Source of the DNA: Chrysophaeum taylorii
Taxonomy: Eukaryota > Sar > Pelagophyceae > Pelagomonadales > Pelagomonadaceae
DNA length: 64,000 bases
Direction of reading: 5' to 3'
Assembly (NCBI GenBank): GCA_029834535.1
Contig: JAQMWT010000614.1
Location: forward strand, 1-64,000
Below the pieces are notes generated by a model. That model worked only from the letters and a program-made list of their open reading frames with translations, was not told the DNA's origin and did no database searches. Each line of letters begins with the position of its first letter. Within the stretch, counting starts at the first letter, position 1. The translations under genes and the position numbers were made by a program. Below, in pieces: positions 9,439-22,180 of this stretch.

Positions 9439-10560
9439 GGAGCAAGCGCAGGCCGCTCTCCTCGCTTCGTCTTCGGTCTCATACAGCGTATATGTTTGTG
9501 GCGCTTCGCGCGTCTCTTGCATTCGCTTTCGAGAAATTATTCGGCTCCTTCATCCCCGCCCCGGCCCGCCTCGGTGGCACTGGCCCAGGGCAGCGCGCTT
9601 CCCCATTGAAGTGTACTTCGACAAAATAAGCGCCGTTGAGGAGGGTTCCTTATCCTGATCGCACGGTTGTGGTGGAGGAAGGTGCGTTCTGGCTTATTAT
9701 ACGCCATGCGAGGGCATCTGTTCTCCCGGCGTAGGTGAGCACCTGTTCGCCTCCGGGCGCGCCCGTTTGATGTCGGGACGTTCGCAGTGAGACGGGTAAT
9801 AAGTGCCGTGGGGGGTGCGGGTAGAAAAGTGAACGGCGATATGGTTGTCAGTCAAGTCGCGGTCTCCGCGTTGCATGGCGATCGGCGTCAACTCTCGCCC
9901 GACGCTCCTTTGCACGCCCCTCACCTCTCTAAGCCCCGCGACTCTCATCCTCCACGTGGGATTTAGGAGTAAACTCAAAGGTTACGGGCAGAGTGGGCGC
10001 TGATGGAAGCAGGTCAGATTGGTGGGGATCGGAGCGTCGAGCGGTCGACCCGGCAGCCCCGCGGGGCCCGTTTTCCCGAGACCGCCTCGCGGAGATTTTT
10101 GGGCCCGTGTTGGGGTTTGTTGTTGGTGGCAATTTTGCGGAGTGTAGTAGTTAGTGACAACCAACCTACATGGCCTTCTCCACCCACCCTGTTTGTTGTT
10201 GCCCGTCAAATTGGCGCCAACCCTGGCCTCGAGGAAGGTGCTCCTCCCCTCACAGCAGACACAGCGGCTCAGACAACGCGCCTCTACCGGTGTCTCTCCA
10301 TCGCCGTGCGCCGTGAGCGTGCCCGTCTCCTTCAGGCCGGGCCTACAGTATATGTCGAAAGCGGTGCAGCCACCGCACACCTCCAGCAACGTCATCTCAC
10401 GCGCAGGCACGCGCACTTCAGTCAGGGAGCGCAAAGACGCTTACAGAAACGCCAACGGCCCCTACGTCTCCCGGCCGCGCCCGGACGATTAGGCTCGCGC
10501 TTGTGTCAACGTCCTCCACCCCTCGGGAGAAAGAATTTTCAGGAGGGTATAGGTTCCAGA
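9439..10560. other. Intergenic with repeat fragments
   Basis: About 1.1 kb between the SnoaL-like gene and the Rieske gene. It contains dispersed repeat copy B (listed separately) and sequence with long but unconvincing open frames on both strands (about 9982-10490). I see no motif that would support a gene. Confidence 0.45.
9711..9930 (-). repeat. Dispersed repeat, copy B
   Basis: The reverse complement of this stretch matches 3018-3300 over most of its length, including the blocks CGCCCGGAGGCGAA and CCTACGCCGGGAGA. It lies just downstream of the SnoaL-like gene. The two copies have diverged by substitutions and short indels, so this is an old interspersed element fragment. Confidence 0.7.
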
Positions 10561-11128
10561 ATGATTTTTCTGGGTCTGACGTTGTTGTTGGCAAAGGGCT
10601 CCTCCGCGTTGGCTGCCCGAAGCGACATTCCGCGACGGTCGTGCGCGGCCGCCGCGGCCTTTGTCGCGACTAAAGCCCAAGGAGCGACCGTGCAAGCAAC
10701 AGATCGCAAAGGTTCGTTCGTTACCCGTGGCGCGCGCGAGCGAGTTTAGGTGCCCCAGTTGTCGCGAGCCAATGGGAGTCCGCGCACAACAACGGTCGCA
10801 CCGATCTTGTGGCCGGCCTCGACGGCGAGCCCTACATCCTGCTCACCGACGACACGGGGAAACTGACCGAGTACGCTTTGAGAGCAGAGTGTACGCACTT
10901 GGGTTGTCTCGTCGGTCCCTGGGATTCTGCGCGCAATCGCTTTGTGTGCCCGTGCCACGGTACGTAGTTGTAGGCGTCGCTCATGGGTGCGCAGGTTCCG
11001 AGTACGATCGAACCGGCAAGGTGCTCCGCGGTCCCGCTCCCCAGAGCCTCAAACTCGCGAAAGTTGAGGTCGACGACAACGATTTCGTCTCTCTCTCGAC
11101 TTGGATCGAACCCGACTTTCGCGTATAG
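10561..11128 (+). CDS. PetC-like Rieske [2Fe-2S] protein, three exons
   Basis: Exons 10561-10711, 10750-10959 and 10995-11128 encode 164 residues; the GT-AG introns are only 38 and 35 bp. The joins restore frame exactly across the Rieske motif: exon 2 ends within CPCHG and exon 3 continues SEYD. The cluster ligands are CTHLGC and CPCH, separated as in the cytochrome b6f Rieske subunit, and the C-terminal region ([12 protein letters not shown], then STWIEPDFR) follows PetC rather than ring-hydroxylase ferredoxins. The N-terminus is a hydrophobic signal ([18 protein letters not shown]) followed by an RR-containing stretch, compatible with plastid and thylakoid import. It is shorter than standard PetC, whose transmembrane anchor and glycine-rich hinge I cannot find. 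It may therefore be a divergent second Rieske isoform rather than the core b6f subunit, so I give no gene symbol. Confidence 0.82.
10712..10749 (+). other. 38-bp intron in the Rieske gene
   Basis: GT at 10712 and AG at 10748-10749. Removing it joins a codon for Gly (AAAG with GTGCC) and keeps the reading frame leading into the conserved Rieske domain; without splicing the first frame hits a stop at its 3' end. Confidence 0.8.
10960..10994 (+). other. 35-bp intron inside the Rieske cluster motif
   Basis: Starts GTACGT and ends GCAG. Unspliced, the frame stops directly after CPCHGT; removal gives CPCHGSEYD, which matches the universal Rieske/PetC continuation. This is close to the lower size limit known for spliceosomal introns. 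Confidence 0.85.
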
Positions 11129-11141
11129 TCGTACCTTGATA

Positions 11142-11990
11142 TTAGTGGGCCTCCCGCATCAGAAGGCACGAGGAGGTCTGGTGGTAGCAGCCCTGGTCGC
11201 AAACCGCGCGTCGCGCACTCCCGAGCCCCCATCCAAGGGCGAAGGCGGCGGCGGCGCCGGCGGCGATGGCTCCAAAGGCGAGCAACGCGAGGGATGTCGT
11301 CAATGGTCTCGCCACCGCGAGCCCAACTTGAGTTTTGTCTTCTTCGCGGCGCACTAGTGGGGGATCGACCTCGTCTTTGAGTATTATTGATGGGTCGCCG
11401 CGGTCATCGAGAGCAACCAGCTCAAAACTGGGGGTCCCCATGCGGACTGGCGTCACGATCGCCGAGAGCTGCGACTCTCGAAGCGCCAAAGCTCGTCTAA
11501 CGGCGGATGCTCTGCGCGCCGCCGACTGCATTGCGATGGTCGCCCTTAAGGTGCTGTTGTCGCATACCCCATCGGTCTGCGGCGTCATGGCGGTCTTCCG
11601 ACGCCTTGGTAGCGAACGATGCCTCGCGCAGCATTGTGGCTTATCGAGCAGGAGAGCCTTGCCGCGAGCGTTGGCACGGACAAAACGCGCTGCCGCGAAC
11701 GCCTCGACGAACAACAGTTGGAGCCAGCGACATTCGTCGGACCGCAGAGTCACGACGTTGTCCTCGCGCGAGCACGCGTAGCTACGCAGCCACTCGTCCA
11801 CCAGGACGCGATTCGAGCAACAGTCTCCAAACACGATGAGTCGTCGGCCATTCTCTCTTTCTGTTTTCACCTCCATCCGAGCGCGCCGCCACTGGTGAGA
11901 CGGATCGCGTCGAAATCGAATCGTTGTCTCCTGCCGCACTTCGAGCTGTGAACGCCGCATTGGCCGGTTTTGGTTACACCAACCTCTCAA
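11142..11990 (-). CDS. Hypothetical protein with a C-terminal membrane segment
   Basis: An uninterrupted frame of up to 282 residues; starts at 11990, 11876 (residue 39) or near residue 133 are all possible. The C-terminal third contains one clear transmembrane helix (LALLAFGAIAAGAAAAFALG, about residues 235-255) followed by a short cysteine-containing tail (CDQGCYHQTSSC). The N-terminal half is Arg/Cys-rich without a known domain. Its stop codon lies 13 bp from the stop of the convergent Rieske gene, typical of the compact spacing in this genome. I do not recognise the family. The N-terminal part may not be translated. Confidence 0.5.
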   Translation of the reverse strand: MRGWCNQNRPMRRSQLEVRQETTIRFRRDPSHQWRRARMEVKTERENGRRLIVFGDCCSNRVLVDEWLRSYACSREDNVVTLRSDECRWLQLLFVEAFAAARFVRANARGKALLLDKPQCCARHRSLPRRRKTAMTPQTDGVCDNSTLRATIAMQSAARRASAVRRALALRESQLSAIVTPVRMGTPSFELVALDDRGDPSIILKDEVDPPLVRREEDKTQVGLAVARPLTTSLALLAFGAIAAGAAAAFALGWGLGSARRAVCDQGCYHQTSSCLLMREAH

Positions 11991-12435
11991 CCATCATATG
12001 ATATCATAGGCTATTATTGAGGCCTCAATTTAATTCTCGGTTCCAACGAGTTTTCTTCGTTAAAAGGAAGTCAGGGGGGGGGTTGTGCCATCTTATCATG
12101 GACCAGCCTCCCCCTCCCCTCGCCTCGAGAGAGCGGCACGCTTTCGTAGATCGGCCCGTGGTCCACGAGACCTCAATCGGCCCATTGACACCCGCGTCCT
12201 GAATGAAAGAAAGGAAGAAAGAAAGGAAGGAAGGAAGGAAGGAATCATCATTCGTTTAGAAAAGAAAGGCGGCTCCTGACAGGCACCAGGTGGAGCTCGC
12301 TCGTTGCCAACATCGACCTCGTCCTCATGGGAGAAGCCCCCACGAAAGCAAGCAGGCCCGTGGGGATGGGTGGGTGGACAGAGTGTCCACAGCAATTTAC
12401 GGAGAGCTCGCGGCGAAAACGACGCCACCGTCGGA
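11991..12435. other. Intergenic with a GGAA/GAAA microsatellite
   Basis: No gene. An interrupted (GAAA/GGAA)n tract occupies about 12204-12243. The remainder next to 12435 is the 3' flank of the minus-strand ARF gene. Confidence 0.6.
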
Positions 12436-17227
<4,792 letters not shown>

Positions 17228-18508
17228 TTAGGCGGTCTGTTTGAAGGCGTTCTCCTTGCGGGTCCAGGCCTTGGCCATGGCGGACTGGCTGAGAATGTTG
17301 TCGTGGTTGTACATGATCTCGACGAGTGGGCCCCCAAGTTTGTCGTTCTTGAGCGAGTCAAAGCGGAAGTTGACGTGGGTGTAAAGGAGCTGCTCGTCGA
17401 GCGAATTGTAGTTCTTCTGATTTGTCTCGCGCGCGTTGTCGAGCGAGAAGGCAAAGTCCGGGGTGTCGACGTGGAGGATGTCGTTGAAGATGGGGTTTCG
17501 ACCGCCACGGATCGCTTCGGCCATTTTGGTCGCTTTGACGGAGACCTGGCCGTCGACCGAGTAGTAAACGGCGTTGGTGTTCAAGAGTCGCGCACCCTCG
17601 AGGTTGACGAGAAAGTAGGAGATAGCGTCGCGGGGTCCGACATCGCCGGCGGGAATATCGTGGGGGATGGTCGCGTTGAAGACGGTCGTGCCGTCGGCCG
17701 CGCGCAACACGGCAACGCCGTCAAACCACTGGACCGTCTTGTCACCGTATTTGTTGAAGACGTGGCCGTACAGCGCGTAGCTGTCACCCACGACCATGGG
17801 GACCCACACACCGACGGGAAGGTAGATGTCGACGAGGTGGCCGTCGGCCGTGTGAACGTGCGGGTCGCCGTTGACGTCGGCGGGAGGGGCGGGACCGGTA
17901 CCCGCAGTGTTGACGCACACGGTCAACTCGGAGATGGCGCCTGATTCCTCAAACAGCACATCGATCTGGCTCACGCCTTCGGCGTCGATAGGGATTGGGT
18001 ATTCGACCGTCATATTGGCGCCACCCGCGGGGATTGTCAAGCTCGTCGTGCTCGCGTCGGTCGTGAGACTAAGCTCGGCGTCGACCTCGAGGTCGAGGAA
18101 GGTCATCGACGTGATCTCCATCGTCGTACCGTCCGGGATGTCTAACTCGATGCTGAGCTTTCCGCCTTTCGCCTCGTCATCGGGGGTCGCGAGCGGGACA
18201 CCCTCCTCTTGCACGATGAGGACGTTGCCTACGTCCGCGACGTCGAGGTCGGGATCGGCGCCAGTCCCCCCTGACGTGTCGTAGAGGTTTGCCAGGCCCG
18301 GTCCGTCGGTCTTGTTCGTTGCCGTCGCCGTGAGGCCGATACCCTCGAAGGTGTCTGTCACAACTCCCGCGATCGCACTTGCCGAATCGAAGTTGACAGT
18401 CACGATCTCGCCGACCAGGTTACCCGTCAGCGAACAGCTCTGGCCGGCGACGCGGCCGACCATCAACATCGCAGCAGCAGCAGCAGCACCAGCGGCCTTG
18501 ATCATCAT
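17228..18508 (-). CDS. Secreted vWD-like protein, paralogue 1
   Basis: A 426-residue protein with a signal peptide (AAGAAAAAAMLMVGRVAGQ). The N-terminal part contains ANLYDTSGGTGADPDLDVA followed by GNVLIVQEE, a block seen in many secreted proteins of algae and marine bacteria. The central part has NGDPHVHTADGHLVDIYLP, which resembles the start of a von Willebrand type D domain (GDPHxxTxDG), and later YNSLDEQLLYTHVNFRF near the C-terminus. Extracellular or cell-surface structural or adhesive roles are likely; the ligand is unknown. It is a tandem paralogue of the gene at 19281-20579, with the same order of blocks. No intron and no lesion is seen. Confidence 0.82.
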   Translation of the reverse strand: MMIKAAGAAAAAAMLMVGRVAGQSCSLTGNLVGEIVTVNFDSASAIAGVVTDTFEGIGLTATATNKTDGPGLANLYDTSGGTGADPDLDVADVGNVLIVQEEGVPLATPDDEAKGGKLSIELDIPDGTTMEITSMTFLDLEVDAELSLTTDASTTSLTIPAGGANMTVEYPIPIDAEGVSQIDVLFEESGAISELTVCVNTAGTGPAPPADVNGDPHVHTADGHLVDIYLPVGVWVPMVVGDSYALYGHVFNKYGDKTVQWFDGVAVLRAADGTTVFNATIPHDIPAGDVGPRDAISYFLVNLEGARLLNTNAVYYSVDGQVSVKATKMAEAIRGGRNPIFNDILHVDTPDFAFSLDNARETNQKNYNSLDEQLLYTHVNFRFDSLKNDKLGGPLVEIMYNHDNILSQSAMAKAWTRKENAFKQTA

Positions 18509-19280
18509 CTTCTTCTTCTTCGTTTGTGAATGACAATTATTAACGACGGCGAAGGTTGAGTTATGATTGCTTGGCTCTTACTAGCTGAGGGCGAATTCGT
18601 CGTACATGATGTCACCCAAATTCAAGGACTGTACTCTCCAGTAGTACATGGGCGGCGTTGTGTGCTTAGGCTTCGGTATTTCTTGACAACATCCAAGAAA
18701 ATAAGATGTACTTTCAGTACCAAATGTTATTCAAAAACAGAGGAAACAGTACTAACTGCAACCAACAGCCCCAGCGGAGAAGAGAGGAACGTGCGAGAAC
18801 AGGTCCTGCGAAACCACCCGAATACTTCCTCTTCGTTCCGTTCGATCGAACAGCCTCTCGAAGTACGAATCTTCTCGGAGGGTATCGCACGTCACCACAT
18901 CTTTCTGAGCAGCGCGCGGAGCAGCAAGGACAAATCGACGATTTCGCACTTGTTTGTCAGCGGACATGACGATTTCGCACCGGGTGTTTTTTAATTTTCG
19001 CAAGTTTCGAGCGGCCCACAATTGATGATGATGATGATGATGGCATTTACGGTATGGAACATAGTTACAGGCAGCTCCGCGGTAACTTCTCGGTGAGTGT
19101 AGAAGACAAGGTGATCATTCATGCATGCTAAGGGGGAGCGCAGCCATCTGAGACAGACAGCGGCCGTTTGCTGACGACGGCGACGACATCCAGCATAATG
19201 ATGATGAAAGTGCCGGCGGCATTGGAGCATCGAGCTCACTCGATGGAGAGGAGGCAAGCAGGCAGCGAGGGAAGCGACGT
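18509..19280. other. Intergenic between the vWD-like paralogues
   Basis: About 770 bp, stop-rich, with a short (ATG)n tract at about 19025-19041. Nothing else recognised. It should contain the promoter of paralogue 1 and the terminator of paralogue 2, but I cannot place either. Confidence 0.5.
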
Positions 19281-20579
19281 TTAATTAATTGGCGGCTGTT
19301 TGGAGAAAGCGTTGTTGTCTTTGGAGGTCCAGGCTGTCGCGGCGGCGGACTGGTTCGAGAAGTGGTGGTGGAACGCAATCTCGACGAGCGGCCCCGTAAG
19401 AGACTCGATGTCGGGGATGTGGGCGAAGTGAAGGTCAATGTGTGTGTATCCGAGCTGCTCGTCGTCGAGGGAATCGTAGAGGTCGCGGTTGGTTTCGCGT
19501 GCGTTTTCGAGGTCAAAGGAGAACTCGGGCGTCTCGACGCGGAGCTTGTCGTTGAAGATGGGGTGGTTGCGTCCGCCGCGAAGGGCTGTCGACGTCTTGG
19601 TGGCGCGGACAGAAACTGTGCCGTCTTGGGTGTAGTAGAGGGCGTTAGTATTGACGAGGCGGTTGCCGTCGAGGCTCGCGTAAAAGTAAGATATGGCGTT
19701 GCGAGGATTGACCTCGCCGGCGCGGACGTGGCGAGGGATCGTCGCGTTAAAGACTGTCGTGCCGTCGGCGCGCAGCACGGCGAGACCGTCGAACCACTGG
19801 ACCGTCTTGTTGCCCGACTTGCTAAAGACGCGGCCGACGAGCTTCGTTTTCTTACCCTCGAGCAATGGGACCCACAAGCCGACGGGGAGATAGACGTTGA
19901 CGAGGTGGCCGTCGGCCGTGTGCAGGTGGGGATCCGCCACGATGTCGCCGGCGTCGGTCGTGGATTCGACACACAAGTCAATCGAGTCGATAGCGCCACT
20001 CTCAAAGAACGTAACGGTGATCGCCTCGACTTGGTTAATCAAGCCGGCGTCGGGCGTGACAGTCTGGAGGCTGCCGTTTCCGGCGGCGGGGACGTTGAGG
20101 ATGACGGTGGTGTCCGCCGTGGCAACCTCGATGCTCGCGAGATCCTCGATGTCGAGGAGCGCGAGCGAGTTCAACGTCGCGCCGGCGATTCCAGTCGGAA
20201 AGTTGAAAGTCAACGCGAGCACGCCGCCATTCGCGTCGTCGTTGGGGACCGAGAAGTTGGCGTTGTTTTTTTGGATGATCAGGACCTTCCCCGTCTCCGC
20301 AACGTCGAGGTCAGGGTCCTCCCTCGACTTTGCAAGAGTATCGTAGAGGTTTGCACCCGCGGGCTCCGAGGCGAGCGTCGTCGCCCAAATCATCATCGAG
20401 CCCGAGGTCTCGGCAACCGGGAGGTCGATAGGAATCGATGTCACTCCAAACAATGGATCCACCGTGACAGCTGTGTCGAAATTGATGATCACGTTCTCGA
20501 CTGTCGCACCTGCGGGCGAGGGCGCGCACTGAGCCTTGGCGGCGATTGGCAGGAGGAGCATCATCATCATCATCAGCAT
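19281..20579 (-). CDS. Secreted vWD-like protein, paralogue 2
   Basis: A 432-residue protein with a signal peptide that starts with a run of methionines (MLMMMMMLLLPIAAKAQC) encoded by a CAT-repeat. The domain order matches paralogue 1: ANLYDTLAKSREDPDLDVA and GKVLIIQKN, a beta-rich middle, ADPHLHTADGHLVNVYLP, KTVQWFDGLAVLRADGTTVF, GGRNHPIFNDKL and DDEQLGYTHIDLHF. The strongest conservation between the two copies is in the vWD-like half; the N-terminal halves have diverged. The role is presumably extracellular or cell-wall associated. Confidence 0.82.
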   Translation of the reverse strand: MLMMMMMLLLPIAAKAQCAPSPAGATVENVIINFDTAVTVDPLFGVTSIPIDLPVAETSGSMMIWATTLASEPAGANLYDTLAKSREDPDLDVAETGKVLIIQKNNANFSVPNDDANGGVLALTFNFPTGIAGATLNSLALLDIEDLASIEVATADTTVILNVPAAGNGSLQTVTPDAGLINQVEAITVTFFESGAIDSIDLCVESTTDAGDIVADPHLHTADGHLVNVYLPVGLWVPLLEGKKTKLVGRVFSKSGNKTVQWFDGLAVLRADGTTVFNATIPRHVRAGEVNPRNAISYFYASLDGNRLVNTNALYYTQDGTVSVRATKTSTALRGGRNHPIFNDKLRVETPEFSFDLENARETNRDLYDSLDDEQLGYTHIDLHFAHIPDIESLTGPLVEIAFHHHFSNQSAAATAWTSKDNNAFSKQPPIN

Positions 20580-20948
20580 GATTACTTTATGTACTTCTTT
20601 ATTTCTTTCTTTCTTTCTTTCGCGTGCGGTCGTCGTCGCTCCTTGTTGTTGTTGCGAGAGTTACGCTTCCTACTACTACTTTTGCAAAGCGTCTTGGTTG
20701 AAAAAAGACCAACCGACCGTTGGTGACGTCATAGTCAACATTCGTTTTGTAACCGCTGGATTGTTCTGTTTCTCCCAGAATGTTCCGGGTGTCAGTCCCA
20801 AATACGCAGTTTTCCGAGCTGTGTAGATCTTTTAGCGATTTTGGTGATAAGTTGCAGTTGTGGGATGGTCAACCAAGTACCAAGGCCATACATCCCCAAG
20901 TTTGAAGGACCACCTGGCCTTCTGCGCAACAAGGCTCGAAAAAAACAT
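20580..20948. other. Intergenic with a TTTC microsatellite, divergent promoter region
   Basis: About 370 bp separate two divergently transcribed genes (vWD-like paralogue 2, minus; methyltransferase, plus). A (TTTC)n tract lies at about 20599-20622. No promoter motif can be named. Confidence 0.5.
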
Positions 20949-21686
20949 ATGTTCGCATTGTTGGCAATCGTTTCCACGGCCGTCACCGGCTTCATGGACC
21001 CGGCGTCGTCCAAGTACACCTCGGCGGCGCTCAGCCATCGCCACCCCCGCACACACCTCGTGGGAAATCACGGATTGGGCGGCTTCCTCCAAGCGATGAC
21101 GCTGCCGTTGTTCTGGGAAATTGTGGACCGTTCCGTCGGCTACAACGTCTGCGACGTGGCGCTCACCAAGCTGAGCCCAAGGAATCGCGAAAATTTCCAC
21201 AAGCTGACGGCGTACGACCTGGGGTGCGGGATCGGTCGTTTTTCGGTAGCGTTAGCGAGGCAAAACGTCAAGTCGATCAAGGCGATCGACGCGTCCGAGA
21301 TGATGCTCTCCTTCGCTAAGATGCTCACCTATCCCCACAAAATCAAGTACCTCCAGGAAAATGTGGTGGATGCGGTGATCGACAAATGTGATCTCGTGGT
21401 GGCCAGCTTTCTGATGCACGAGCTGCCCCCCTCCGGCCATCGCCTCTTGCTGGAGAACGCGCTCCGCAAGCTCAAGTCGGGCGGCCAGATGCTGGTGGTG
21501 GACGCGGACCCCGATAACACTGTCCTCTCTCGCGCGGTAATCGACACGATGGAACCCTTTTTCGACGAGTATCAAGCTTCCTTTGTCGATACCTGCAAGG
21601 AGCTCTCTCGGATCCACAAGTGCCACTACGCGTACGAGAAGATCGACGAGGGTCGTTGCGTGGTGTGGATTCTGACCAAATTTTGA
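20949..21686 (+). CDS. Class I SAM-dependent methyltransferase, possibly plastid-targeted
   Basis: A 245-residue protein from ATG 20949; the frame is open further upstream, but this start gives a signal peptide (MFALLAIVSTAVTGF) followed by MDP, resembling a heterokont bipartite targeting signal. The SAM-binding motif I is AYDLGCGIGRFSVAL (about residue 88), followed by an acidic KAIDASEMM (motif II position), CDLVVASFLMHEL (motif IV region) and KSGGQMLVVDADP (motif VI region). The fold resembles small-molecule and quinone methyltransferases. No substrate can be named. Confidence 0.8.
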   Translation: MFALLAIVSTAVTGFMDPASSKYTSAALSHRHPRTHLVGNHGLGGFLQAMTLPLFWEIVDRSVGYNVCDVALTKLSPRNRENFHKLTAYDLGCGIGRFSVALARQNVKSIKAIDASEMMLSFAKMLTYPHKIKYLQENVVDAVIDKCDLVVASFLMHELPPSGHRLLLENALRKLKSGGQMLVVDADPDNTVLSRAVIDTMEPFFDEYQASFVDTCKELSRIHKCHYAYEKIDEGRCVVWILTKF

Positions 21687-22180
21687 TTACGACATTTTTT
21701 TTTCGATCGACCGGCTAGCTGCGTGTGGATCTTCCCAATTTTTTTTTTCTACGCGGCGTGTTATTATTTATTATTGTTTTTTGTCTCCTCCTCCTCTCTG
21801 TTCAAATCACCTTTGAATATTCATCCCCAGTCACCCAAGAAGCCAACCGACAAGTTTCCCAACCGCATACAATTTCCCCGCCTTGGAGCACGCATCGACC
21901 TCTCGTTCTACCACGATAGCACTCCTCGTGAGTGCTGAGCGTGCTCGCAACGCCACCCACAACGTGCTCCCAGTTTGTTGGACACACACCTCAGGTGGGT
22001 CTCCCACTTGATTTTTGCTTGCGCGGCGTTGTGGTCGATCTCCTGCCTCACCAACTAACTAAACAACTCACTCCCTCGATGAATGTTTTATTCGTGCCGG
22101 CCATGATATAACAAGCGGTAGTACGGGGCGTCTCCTCGTCGCTTGGTACCACCTTCTTCGATGGAAGTCACGTACAAAAA
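21687..22180. other. Intergenic, nothing recognised
   Basis: About 490 bp between the convergent ends of the methyltransferase (plus) and the large membrane protein (minus). It is T-rich near 21690-21800 with no gene. Confidence 0.5.

Noticed and set aside
8566-9522. 318-codon minus-strand frame
   Set aside because: Antisense to the two-domain SnoaL-like gene; the Val/Arg/His-rich repeats just mirror the duplicated coding sequence.
9982-10749. Long frames on both strands before the Rieske gene
   Set aside because: Neither has a recognisable domain, and their compositions look like shadows of GC-rich DNA; only the part from 10561 belongs to a supported gene.
19362-20726. 454-codon plus-strand frame
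   Set aside because: It is exactly antisense to the vWD-like paralogue 2; Val/Asp/Arg-rich composition is the complement of the real frame.
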